Made by a program: the position numbers and the translations under genes. Shown one piece after another: positions 1 through 7,063 of a stretch of 9,433 nt of DNA; the first letter of the stretch is position 1, and every line of letters starts with the position of its first letter. The notes beneath the pieces were generated by a model. The model ran no database searches. It was not told the DNA's origin and worked only from the letters and a program-made list of their open reading frames with translations. The DNA comes from an uncultured Bacteroidota bacterium (lineage in GTDB: Bacteria > Bacteroidota > Bacteroidia > Chitinophagales > Chitinophagaceae): contig CAIWKU010000032.1 in NCBI GenBank assembly GCA_903913355.1, forward strand, positions 1 to 9,433, in the 5' to 3' direction.

Positions 1-475
1 GGGCAATAGCTACCCTTTGCTGTTGTCCACCCGATAACTGATTGGGTACATGGTCAAGTCTGTCGCCAAGTCCAACTGATTCCAATGCCTTGATCCCTTT
101 TTCTTTTCTTTCTTTTGCGGGCACATCACTATTATATAATAAAGGCAATTCTACATTTTCCAATGCAGAAGTCCTGGCCAGCAGGTTATAGGATTGAAAT
201 ACAAATCCAATTTTCCTGTTACGAAGTTTTGCCAGTTCATCTCTTGATAAGCTTTTTACATCAACCCCATCCAGTAAATATTTTCCATCAGTGGGCTTAT
301 CCAGACATCCCAGTATATTCAACATAGTGGTTTTTCCTGAGCCACTACTTCCCATAATAGTTACAAATTCTCCTGCATCTATGGTAAAAGAAACGCCTTT
401 CAATGCGTGCACGGTTTCACTTCCTACTGTGAACGATCTTTTTAGCTCGGTAATATCCAATATCCTTTTTGCCAT
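1..475 (-). CDS. ABC transporter ATP-binding protein, MacB/LolD type (partial, N-terminal 158 residues)
   Basis: This is the ATPase of a MacB/LolD-type (3.A.1.122-like) export system in the inner membrane; it powers transport through the adaptor and TolC channel encoded just upstream in the same operon. Translating the minus strand from the ATG at 475 gives an open frame of 158 codons that runs off the left edge, so the gene is truncated by the window and not by mutation. Visible motifs are the Walker A (GSSGSGKTT, residues 42-50), the Q-loop (FVFQSYNLL, Gln94) and the ABC signature LSGGQQQR (147-154). Walker B and the H-loop lie outside. The start MAKRILDITEL fits the usual N-terminus of the family, and 63 bp separate it from the adaptor gene. 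Whether the permease is fused, as in MacB itself, or encoded separately cannot be seen. Family assignment is firm; the substrate is unknown. Confidence 0.93.
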   Translation of the reverse strand, partial: MAKRILDITELKRSFTVGSETVHALKGVSFTIDAGEFVTIMGSSGSGKTTMLNILGCLDKPTDGKYLLDGVDVKSLSRDELAKLRNRKIGFVFQSYNLLARTSALENVELPLLYNSDVPAKERKEKGIKALESVGLGDRLDHVPNQLSGGQQQRVAIA

Positions 476-538
476 GAACTGTGTTTATGAAAATGATCAT
501 TATTTAAAGAATCATTTTTTAACGAATCCTGTTTGCTA

Positions 539-1792
539 CTAATTTGGCTTTTTTGTTTTGGGCGGTCCACTCCGGCCTGCCGGTAAGAAGGGACTTTTTG
601 CTGTTTTAGCAGCCACCGCATCTTTTTTATTTAGTTTGCGATACCCGGTAATAACTTCATCGCCTTCCTGTAAGCCGGCAATAACCTGTACAAATGATTT
701 ATCATCCAACCCGGTAATAATTGATTTGCCTATAATAGTTGCACTATCTTTTTGCACCCAAACCCATCCCCGTTTATTTTTAATACCATTGCTGTCAGCA
801 ATACTGTTCTGTGCTTTAGCAGATCGGGTTTTATGTATGGAAGAGTCGGGATGAATATGGTATTTACTGATTAAAAATGAATCAGGAGTAAATGCGAGTG
901 CCGCAGAGGGGATTACCAAAACAGAATCTGTTTCCTGTGTGAAGATGGTAATATTTGCCGTCATACCAGGTTTCAATTTCATATTGGGATTAGGGGCATC
1001 GATAATGGTAATATAGGTAACTACATTCGCTGTAACCGATGACCGTAAACGGATCTCCTGTACTGTACCGTTAAATGTATCTGCCGGGAAAGCATCTACC
1101 GAAAAGAGAACCCGTTGCCCTTTTTTTACATTCCCAATATCCGCTTCATCTACAGAAGCCTGTACCTGCATTTTGGTCAGGTCTTTGGCAATACTAAACA
1201 GTGTTGGGGTACTGAAACTGGAAGCCACTGTTTGTCCTTCACTAACACTTCTCGAAAGAACAGTTCCATCAATCGGTGAATATATTTCTGTAAAAGAAAG
1301 ATTTTTCTGAGCCGTAGCCAGTTGCGCTGTAATACTATTTACATTATCCTTTGCAGCATTGTTCTGGTAGATTGCTGTTTCCAGATCGGCTTTACTAATG
1401 GCCCCTACATTATATAATTTGGACTGGCGGTCAAAATTACTTTTCTGATAAACCACATTTGCCTGTGCCTGTTGTAAGGCAGCGGTATATTGATTGACCT
1501 GGGCTTGCATTAATGATTTATCCAGTTCAGCGAGTAACTGTCCTTTTTTTACGGGCGAATTAAAATCTACGTACACATTTTTAATGATTCCTGAAATTTG
1601 AGAGCCCACTGCAACGGTATCAACAGGCTCCAGGGTTCCGGTTGCTGTAATAGAATTTGCTACATTTCCTATATGCGCTTTTTGGGTATCGATAATCACC
1701 AATATTTCCTCTTTCCTAAAATAGAAATACCAGGTAGCAATTGCTGCCAGCAGGACGATGATAATAAGCAGGATCCAGGTAGATTTTTTCAT
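539..1792 (-). CDS. MacA/HlyD-type periplasmic adaptor subunit (RND/MFP family) of an efflux pump
   Basis: This 417-residue protein is a membrane fusion protein linking the inner-membrane ABC transporter to the outer-membrane channel. An N-terminal membrane anchor (about residues 5-25, WILLIIIVLLAAIATWYF) follows two lysines, and there is no lipobox cysteine. The first half of the lipoyl-like domain lies at about 50-92 (GTLEPVDTVAVGSQISG, then PVKKGQLLAELD). An alpha-helical hairpin rich in Gln and Ala spans about 93-165. The returning lipoyl half follows (YSPIDGTVLSRSVSEGQTV, 171-189), then the beta-barrel (LKPGMTANITI, 273-283) and the membrane-proximal domain (VLVIPSAAL, then GLQEGDEVITG near 373-383). 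A polar stretch at about 302-342 splits the membrane-proximal part. The gene lies 30 bp downstream of the TolC gene and 63 bp upstream of the ATPase gene, a clear operon. The gene order and sequence favour a MacA-like adaptor over an RND-pump adaptor; substrate unknown. Confidence 0.94.
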   Translation of the reverse strand: MKKSTWILLIIIVLLAAIATWYFYFRKEEILVIIDTQKAHIGNVANSITATGTLEPVDTVAVGSQISGIIKNVYVDFNSPVKKGQLLAELDKSLMQAQVNQYTAALQQAQANVVYQKSNFDRQSKLYNVGAISKADLETAIYQNNAAKDNVNSITAQLATAQKNLSFTEIYSPIDGTVLSRSVSEGQTVASSFSTPTLFSIAKDLTKMQVQASVDEADIGNVKKGQRVLFSVDAFPADTFNGTVQEIRLRSSVTANVVTYITIIDAPNPNMKLKPGMTANITIFTQETDSVLVIPSAALAFTPDSFLISKYHIHPDSSIHKTRSAKAQNSIADSNGIKNKRGWVWVQKDSATIIGKSIITGLDDKSFVQVIAGLQEGDEVITGYRKLNKKDAVAAKTAKSPFLPAGRSGPPKTKKPN

Positions 1793-1822
1793 AGTAGTAT
1801 TCTTTTATCTTAATACATAAGT

Positions 1823-3148
1823 TTAAAAGGCTAATGGATTGCCCATATAAAACTCATATATCTTATTATATAATGCTGCCGAATATTTTGCTTGCGAAAA
1901 AGCTTCTAAAGCCAGTACATACAGATTTTTTTGTTGTAACAATTCTAAAGTAGTTACCGCTCCCAGTTTTAACTGCTCATTCGTTATCCGGTAAATTTCT
2001 GCATTGGCTTTTAATTGTGTATCAGCTGCTGTATACTGTGCCTCAGCATTTTGCAGGTTTATATAAGCTTGCTCCACCAGTTGGTTCAAAACTGTCCTGG
2101 TATTCAACAATGATAATTTAGCCTCGTCCAGTAAGAGTTTGGTTTTATTTGTATTTGTCAGATTTACTCTCCGGCTGTATATGGGGATACCTAGGGTTAG
2201 CCCGAGTGACTGATATAAATTAGTATTCAAACCGGTAAAATAGGAATAGCTCTGGTTGGCAAAATAACCTGATGATATGGCACCTCCCAGGCTAAGGGTA
2301 GGCTTGCTAAATGCTTTTATTTTATCCAGTTCTACTTGTGCTATCTGAACCTGCAGCTGGCCATTTTGGATTTCAGGTCTTACCTGTTGTGCTTCGTTTT
2401 GTGCTTCATCCAATTTTGCCTGCGCACGTATCACCGGAATACTATCGGGCACACTTACTGTAAAATCATAAGCAGAGGGCAGTAGCAATATTTGTTTGAG
2501 TGTTACCAGGTTGAGTTTATAAATATTAGTGGCATTTACGAGGCTGTATGCATCTGCAGCTACCTGGGATTGCAGTTGAAGCAGGTCTTTTTTAGCCATA
2601 CCACCTGCGTCATATTTTAACTGCCCCTGTTTTAACTGTTCCTGAGAAGTGGTAAGTACAGATTGGAGAGAACTGATATTTTCTTTGGCCAGTAAAATAT
2701 TAAAGAAAGACTGTGCAATACTCAATGACAGATCGTTTTCTGTTTCTTTAATATGTAGATTGGCAGATTGAACCGTTAACTCTTTTGATCTGATATCATT
2801 TTTCAGGTATCCTCCATTATATAAGATCATGGAAGAATTTACGCCATAATTCCCGGCAGATTGTATTCCTCCTCCGGACGAAGCTGAGTTATTCCCATTT
2901 GTGAGTGATTGTGTTACTGTACCCGTAAGATTAGGAAGCACAGCTGCTTTGGATTGTAAAAGATCTTCTTCTGTTGAACGCTCTGTAAGACGCAATGTAG
3001 CAAGGGAAATATTTTTTTGTTTGGCATATTCAATACATGCCTGCAGGGTCCATTGTTTGGGAAGGTCTTTTAAAATACTATCCTGCTGGGCTATGCCGGA
3101 AATGGATAGGATAGTTGCGAAGAAAGATAGGAATAACAGTCTGTTCAT
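1823..3148 (-). CDS. TolC-family outer membrane efflux protein
   Basis: This 441-residue protein forms the trimeric outer-membrane channel of the tripartite pump encoded with the two following genes. A Sec signal peptide is visible at residues 1-20 (MNRLLFLSFFATILSISGIA, probable cleavage before QQ). No cysteine follows, so it is not a lipoprotein. The mature protein opens with the typical OEP start WTLQACIEYAKQKNISL (33-49). It contains two OEP repeats, about 30-225 and 255-438, each long, helical and rich in Gln, Ala and Leu. The recurring aromatic/glycine turn ILYNGG (108-113) and the second-repeat LTLGIPIYSRR segment are typical of family strands. Length is normal for Bacteroidota members. 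It is the first gene of the minus-strand operon, with its start 432 bp from the divergent katG. Family assignment is firm; the transported substrate cannot be read from sequence. Confidence 0.94.
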   Translation of the reverse strand: MNRLLFLSFFATILSISGIAQQDSILKDLPKQWTLQACIEYAKQKNISLATLRLTERSTEEDLLQSKAAVLPNLTGTVTQSLTNGNNSASSGGGIQSAGNYGVNSSMILYNGGYLKNDIRSKELTVQSANLHIKETENDLSLSIAQSFFNILLAKENISSLQSVLTTSQEQLKQGQLKYDAGGMAKKDLLQLQSQVAADAYSLVNATNIYKLNLVTLKQILLLPSAYDFTVSVPDSIPVIRAQAKLDEAQNEAQQVRPEIQNGQLQVQIAQVELDKIKAFSKPTLSLGGAISSGYFANQSYSYFTGLNTNLYQSLGLTLGIPIYSRRVNLTNTNKTKLLLDEAKLSLLNTRTVLNQLVEQAYINLQNAEAQYTAADTQLKANAEIYRITNEQLKLGAVTTLELLQQKNLYVLALEAFSQAKYSAALYNKIYEFYMGNPLAF

Positions 3149-3273
3149 AAAAGATGTTATATTAATAATTTGACTTAGTATTTCAACTAAAGTTTAGCAG
3201 TCAGGTCTCGAAAAACTATTCTTACAATTGTTGGATAATATATGGAAGGGTTCAGTAGGTTACTTCTTCTGTT

Positions 3274-3303
3274 AAACAGGCGGGTTGGCCCGGCTAACTG
3301 TTT
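3274..3303. repeat. GC-rich imperfect inverted repeat (hairpin) in the intergenic region
   Basis: Outer arms AAACAG (3274-3279) and CTGTTT (3298-3303) enclose an inner stem CGGG (3281-3284)/CCCG (3289-3292) with a TTGG loop. The inner and outer stems are separated by one base on one side and five on the other. A run of five T follows at 3301-3305 on the plus strand, giving a terminator-like look, but no plus-strand gene lies just upstream. On the minus strand it falls about 125-155 bp before the TolC start, so it could sit in the 5' leader or be an operator. The role is unknown. Confidence 0.35.
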
Positions 3304-3484
3304 TTATGACCGTTGATCCTAGCAAAAAAAGAAAGGTACAAAAAGAAAAATTGTTTTGAAATAACCTGTGATTATTGCAAAAAGCAGGATTAATTATACA
3401 ATCGGGGTTGTAATATAGGATGACAGATAAGTTAGGGGATAAAAGCAAAAAGTAAAATGGTAAGCTACAAAGTAGTACAAGTCA

Positions 3485-3499
3485 ATAGATATTATCTAT
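3485..3499. promoter_or_regulatory. Perfect 7-1-7 inverted repeat, candidate operator upstream of katG
   Basis: The 15-mer ATAGATATTATCTAT is a perfect palindrome of two 7-base arms around one central T (3492), centred 89 bp before the katG start. The left half-site ATAGATA recurs as a direct repeat at 3515-3521, exactly 30 bp further on. The 7-1-7 layout is the one known for Fur/PerR-family boxes, but the bases match the Fur or PerR consensus at only a few positions. It is therefore a candidate operator by shape and place, not by sequence. A/T-rich palindromes also arise by chance. Confidence 0.35.
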
Positions 3500-3521
3500 G
3501 AGATTATAAATTAAATAGATA

Positions 3522-3540
3522 AACGATTTGCCAAATCATT
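3522..3540. promoter_or_regulatory. 19-bp near-perfect inverted repeat, candidate operator at the katG promoter
   Basis: The core GATTTG-C-CAAATC (3525-3537) is a perfect 6-1-6 palindrome. It extends outward with one mismatched pair to AACGATTTG-C-CAAATCATT (3522-3540), so 8 of 9 pairs match. It is centred at 3531, 50 bp before the katG ATG, where a repressor or activator site overlapping a promoter would be expected. No regulator gene is encoded next to katG in this window, so the protein that would bind is unknown; peroxide sensors such as OxyR or PerR control katG in other bacteria. Confidence 0.4.
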
Positions 3541-3580
3541 GATACCTTCACCATCTAAGTTTACTTAAAACAAATACACA

Positions 3581-5815
3581 ATGGATAAAGACAAAAACCT
3601 GACTACTTCTGCTACTGATAATGGTGTAGCCAAATGCCCTTTTCACGGAGGAGCCATACAGCAAAGTGCGGGAAGTGGCACCAGAAACAGAGACTGGTGG
3701 CCCAATCAGTTAAAATTGAATATTCTTCGGCAAAATTCTTCATTGTCTAATCCGATGAATTCGGATTTTAACTATGCTGAAGAATTTAAGACCCTTGATC
3801 TGGATGCGGTAAAAAAAGACCTGTTTGCATTGATGACAAATTCACAGGACTGGTGGCCTGCAGATTATGGCCATTATGGACCCTTCTTTATCAGAATGGC
3901 CTGGCATAGTGCGGGTACCTATCGTATCTCTGATGGACGTGGTGGTGCCGGATCAGGTACCCAGCGATTTGCACCTTTAAACAGCTGGCCCGATAATGCC
4001 AATCTTGATAAAGCACGTTTATTGCTTTGGCCGGTTAAAAAGAAATACGGCAAAAAAATTTCCTGGGCAGATCTGATGATACTTGCCGGTAACTGTGCCC
4101 TTGAGTCTATGGGTTTTAAAACATTTGGTTTTGGCGGAGGCAGGGAAGATGTTTGGGAACCCGAAGAAGATGTTTACTGGGGTGCTGAAAAAGAATGGCT
4201 GGGTGACAAACGCTATACTGGTGATCGTGAATTAGAAAACCCGCTGGCTGCCGTTCAGATGGGATTAATTTATGTGAACCCGGAAGGTCCTAATGGTAAT
4301 CCTGATCCATTAGCATCTGCCCGCGATATTCGTGAAACATTTGGTCGTATGGCCATGAATGATGAAGAAACAGTTGCGCTGATTGCAGGTGGCCACACAT
4401 TTGGTAAAACACATGGCGCTGCCGATCCGGGTAAATATGTAGGTCGCGAACCAGCTGCTGCTGGTATTGAAGAGCAGGGTTTGGGATGGAAAAATACTTT
4501 TGGTACGGGTAATGGCGAAAATACAATTACCAGTGGATTGGAAGGTGCATGGACTACCACACCTACCAAATGGAGCAATAACTATTTTGAAAATATGTTT
4601 GGCTTTGAATGGGAATTGACTAAGAGTCCGGCTGGAGCACATCAATGGAAACCCAAAGCTGGTGCAGGAGAAGGCACAGTACCTGATGCGCATAATTCTT
4701 CGAAAAAACATGCACCTACCATGCTTACTGCAGATCTTGCCTTAAAGTTTGATCCGGTGTATGAACCCATTGCCAGAAGATTTTACGAACACCCCGATGA
4801 GTTTGCAGATGCATTTGCACGTGCATGGTTCAAACTCACACACCGTGATATGGGACCGATTTCTCTTTATCTTGGAAAAGATGTACCATCTGAAGTATTG
4901 ATCTGGCAAGACCCAATACCTGCTGTTACGCATGAACTGGTTACTGAAAAGGAGATAGATGGACTGAAAGCTGCTATACTTGCTTCGGGACTTACTGTAT
5001 CAGAGTTGGTTTCAACAGCATGGGCTTCTGCATCAACCTTCCGCGGCTCTGATAAACGTGGTGGTGCAAACGGTGGGCGTATTCGCCTGGCACCGCAAAA
5101 AGATTGGAAAGTAAACAACCCCGCACAACTGTCTAAAGTATTGGATACATTAGAAGGAATCCAAAAGAATTTCAACAGTGCGCAGTCCGGAGGAAAAATA
5201 ATTTCCCTGGCGGACCTGATTGTATTAGGGGGATCTGTTGGAATTGAGAAAGCGGCAAAGGATGCAGGACATTCTGTGAAAGTTCCGTTTACGCCTGGTA
5301 GAACCGATGCATCTCAGGAGCAAACAGACGTAGAATCATTTGCTGTATTGGAACCCAATGCAGATGGATTCCGAAATTATATAAAGTCGAAGCACAGGGT
5401 ATCAGCAGAAGAAATGCTGATCGACAAAGCACAGTTATTGACCCTTAGCGCACCAGAGATGACAGTATTGGTGGGAGGTATGCGTGTACTCAATACAAAC
5501 TTTGATCAGTCGAAACATGGTGTTTTCACCAAACATCCGGAATCACTTACAAACGATTTCTTTGTTAACCTTCTGGATCTGGGTATTACCTGGAAAGCCA
5601 GTTCAGATACCCAGCAGGTATTTGAAGGTCATAATCGTTCCAATGGAGAGCTCAGATGGACCGCTACCCGTGCTGATCTGATCTTTGGTTCTAACTCCGA
5701 ACTCAGGGCGATTGCTGAAGTATATGGCTCGGAAGACTCATCAGAAAAATTTGTACAGGATTTTATAGCAGCATGGACTAAGGTGATGAATCTTGATCGG
5801 TTTGATCTGGCTTGA
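3581..5815 (+). CDS. katG: Catalase-peroxidase KatG
   Basis: This is a bifunctional heme enzyme of the cytoplasm that breaks down hydrogen peroxide to water and oxygen and also acts as a peroxidase. At 744 residues it is full length, with the usual tandem layout: a heme-binding N-terminal peroxidase domain (about 60-430) and a heme-free C-terminal copy (about 440-740). The distal site is Arg105, Trp108 and His109 in RMAWHSAGTYR, with Asp138 in NSWPDN. The Met-Tyr-Trp adduct needed for catalase activity would be Trp108-Tyr231-Met257 (YVNPEGPNG and GRMAMN). The proximal heme ligand is His272 (GGHTFGKTHG), hydrogen-bonded by Asp385 (TADLAL), and the mobile Arg is Arg422 (HRDMGP). Ser318 is the counterpart of the isoniazid-linked Ser315 of Mycobacterium tuberculosis. 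No signal peptide is seen. The gene stands alone, with candidate operators before it and a strong terminator after it. Identification is essentially certain. Confidence 0.99.
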   Translation: MDKDKNLTTSATDNGVAKCPFHGGAIQQSAGSGTRNRDWWPNQLKLNILRQNSSLSNPMNSDFNYAEEFKTLDLDAVKKDLFALMTNSQDWWPADYGHYGPFFIRMAWHSAGTYRISDGRGGAGSGTQRFAPLNSWPDNANLDKARLLLWPVKKKYGKKISWADLMILAGNCALESMGFKTFGFGGGREDVWEPEEDVYWGAEKEWLGDKRYTGDRELENPLAAVQMGLIYVNPEGPNGNPDPLASARDIRETFGRMAMNDEETVALIAGGHTFGKTHGAADPGKYVGREPAAAGIEEQGLGWKNTFGTGNGENTITSGLEGAWTTTPTKWSNNYFENMFGFEWELTKSPAGAHQWKPKAGAGEGTVPDAHNSSKKHAPTMLTADLALKFDPVYEPIARRFYEHPDEFADAFARAWFKLTHRDMGPISLYLGKDVPSEVLIWQDPIPAVTHELVTEKEIDGLKAAILASGLTVSELVSTAWASASTFRGSDKRGGANGGRIRLAPQKDWKVNNPAQLSKVLDTLEGIQKNFNSAQSGGKIISLADLIVLGGSVGIEKAAKDAGHSVKVPFTPGRTDASQEQTDVESFAVLEPNADGFRNYIKSKHRVSAEEMLIDKAQLLTLSAPEMTVLVGGMRVLNTNFDQSKHGVFTKHPESLTNDFFVNLLDLGITWKASSDTQQVFEGHNRSNGELRWTATRADLIFGSNSELRAIAEVYGSEDSSEKFVQDFIAAWTKVMNLDRFDLA

Positions 5816-5843
5816 TTGTAAAATAGCGTAAGAATCATTTACT

Positions 5844-5874
5844 AGGTGGCCCTTCAACGGGCCACCTTTTTTTT
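5844..5874 (+). terminator. Rho-independent terminator of katG
   Basis: A perfect 9-bp stem, AGGTGGCCC (5844-5852) and GGGCCACCT (5859-5867), encloses the six-base loop TTCAAC. Eight T residues run from 5867 to 5874. It begins 28 bp after the katG stop and 90 bp before the next start, so katG is probably transcribed alone. Confidence 0.92.
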
Positions 5875-5963
5875 CTGGTCTATGATACTTTGTTTAGCTG
5901 GTTATGTATGGTAAAAAGGAGTATTTTTAAGCATAGTATTTCATACCTGTTAAACAGCCTCTT

Positions 5964-6965
5964 ATGTCAGTAAACGAATCACGCCGGGTATTTCTCTACC
6001 AAAGTACTCTTGCATCTCTTGGTATATTGGTTTCGGGCAAATCTGTTTTTGCCGGAAATTTACTGCAGACAAAACCGAACTCTTTGATCAAAGGAGTGCA
6101 GATAGGTGTTACTACCTATTCTTTTAGAAGCATGCCCGGTCACCCCGATAAACTGCTGCAATATTGTATTGATAGTAATATCAATGCAGTTGAATTAAAA
6201 GGGGATGAAGTAGAAGACTATTTAGGCAAACCCGCTAACCCGGTGAAACCATTACCCAGGGTAGCCGGACAAGCCAAGCAGGAGTTGAGCGAAGAGAGTA
6301 AGGCCCTGGCCAAACAATATATACTAGATGTGGCTGCCTGGAGAGAATCTGTTTCGATGGATAAGTTTGAACCGATTCGAAAAAAATTCAATGATGCTGG
6401 TGTATTTATTTATGCCTTCAAGCCCAATGCCCTGGCACCCGAAAATACAGATGGTGAAATTTCTTATGCCATACGTGCTGCAAAAGCATTGGGTGCCACT
6501 ATGGTTACTGTTGAATTGCCTGCTGATCCAGCCCAAACCAAGCGACTGGGTGATTTGGGTGAAAAATATAGAACCTATATAGGCTACCATGCTCATTTGC
6601 AAGCATCAGAAACCGCCTGGGATACTGCATTGGCCCAATCTTCTTACAATTCTATCAATTTGGATTGTGGGCATTATATTGCTGCAGGTAATTCCAAAGA
6701 AAGTTTATTGAGGTTGATCGAATCAAAACACAAAAGAATTACCAGTATGCATATAAAGGATCGGAAAACCAAAGACAATGGTGGTAAAAATATGCCTTGG
6801 GGTGAGGGGGATACTCCTTTGAAAGAAATATTTTCATTGATGAAAGAAAAAAAATATAAAATGCCCGCAACGATTGAATTGGAATATGATATTCCGGCAG
6901 GCTCTGATGCGGTAAAGGAGACAAAAAAATGCAGAGATTTTGCACAACTATTGTTGGAAGCATAA
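5964..6965 (+). CDS. TAT-exported sugar phosphate isomerase/epimerase-like TIM-barrel protein
   Basis: This 333-residue protein belongs to the xylose-isomerase-like TIM-barrel (AP endonuclease 2 / sugar phosphate isomerase-epimerase) superfamily, which binds a divalent metal and acts on sugars or keto-sugars. A twin-arginine motif SRRVFLYQS (6-14) precedes a hydrophobic stretch (about 15-30, ending FAG), so the folded protein is probably exported to the periplasm. Candidate metal and active-site residues follow the family order: Glu184 (VTVELPADP), His209/His211 (GYHAH), Asp234 and His237 (NLDCGHY), His263 and Asp266 (SMHIKDRK) and Glu305/Glu307 (ATIELEYD). The typical WGEGD segment is at 279-283. 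The gene lies between two terminators and so appears monocistronic; it converges on a Gfo/Idh/MocA gene, a family with which such isomerases often cluster. The exact substrate is unknown; a role in keto-sugar or inositol-type chemistry is inference. Confidence 0.88.
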   Translation: MSVNESRRVFLYQSTLASLGILVSGKSVFAGNLLQTKPNSLIKGVQIGVTTYSFRSMPGHPDKLLQYCIDSNINAVELKGDEVEDYLGKPANPVKPLPRVAGQAKQELSEESKALAKQYILDVAAWRESVSMDKFEPIRKKFNDAGVFIYAFKPNALAPENTDGEISYAIRAAKALGATMVTVELPADPAQTKRLGDLGEKYRTYIGYHAHLQASETAWDTALAQSSYNSINLDCGHYIAAGNSKESLLRLIESKHKRITSMHIKDRKTKDNGGKNMPWGEGDTPLKEIFSLMKEKKYKMPATIELEYDIPAGSDAVKETKKCRDFAQLLLEA

Positions 6966-6985
6966 TACCATGCAAATCATATCGA

Positions 6986-7018
6986 TAAAAAATGGCAGAT
7001 AGTTTCTATCTGCCATTT
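6986..7018. terminator. Bidirectional intrinsic terminator between convergent genes
   Basis: A perfect 13-bp stem, AAATGGCAGATAG (6990-7002) and CTATCTGCCATTT (7006-7018), encloses the loop TTT. The A-tract at 6987-6992 supplies a T-run for transcripts coming from the minus-strand dehydrogenase; the plus-strand side has only TTT within the stem, then a T-rich stretch. Placed 24 bp after one stop and 45 bp after the other, it should serve both converging genes, more strongly the minus-strand one. Confidence 0.85.
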
Positions 7019-7063
7019 ACATTGTATTTCTATATTTTTTACAAACTGTTTTTCTTCTGCTTA

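Larger units (their letters stand above)
3149..3580. other. Divergent intergenic region between the efflux operon and katG
   Basis: This 432-bp A/T-rich region must hold the promoters of both the minus-strand efflux operon and plus-strand katG. No convincing small gene was found in it. It carries a GC-rich imperfect hairpin (3274-3303) nearer the efflux side and two odd-length inverted repeats (3485-3499 and 3522-3540) nearer katG. A sequence one base off the Bacteroidota -7 consensus TAnnTTTG occurs at 3556-3563 (TAAGTTTA). It has no -33 TTTG at the usual spacing: the nearest TTTG (3527-3530) is 25 bp away. The katG promoter is therefore not assigned. No good TAnnTTTG match was found for the efflux direction. 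katG has no Shine-Dalgarno site; its start is preceded by an A-rich stretch, as is common in this phylum. Confidence 0.6.

Noticed and set aside
115..542. Two overlapping plus-strand open frames (115-327 and 291-542)
   Set aside because: They lie opposite the ATPase gene, whose minus-strand translation shows intact Walker A, Q-loop and signature motifs. Their own translations show no recognisable domain.
3397..3412. Short inverted repeat TACAA/TTGTA around TCGGGG
   Set aside because: A 5-bp stem is too short to stand out in A/T-rich intergenic DNA, and nothing else supports a role.
3149..3580. Possibility that katG and the efflux operon form one peroxide-stress unit
   Set aside because: They are divergent, with a 432-bp gap and no shared regulator gene in view; adjacency alone does not support a joint function.
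4270..4711. Three minus-strand open frames inside katG, up to 133 codons
   Set aside because: They are antisense shadows of a highly conserved katG coding region; the translations are Cys/Phe-rich and resemble no family.
5917..5941. A GGAG sequence and two AGTATTT direct repeats before the TAT-exported isomerase gene
   Set aside because: The GGAG is over 40 bp from the ATG with no start codon at proper spacing, and the heptamer repeat is short and A/T-rich enough to be chance.
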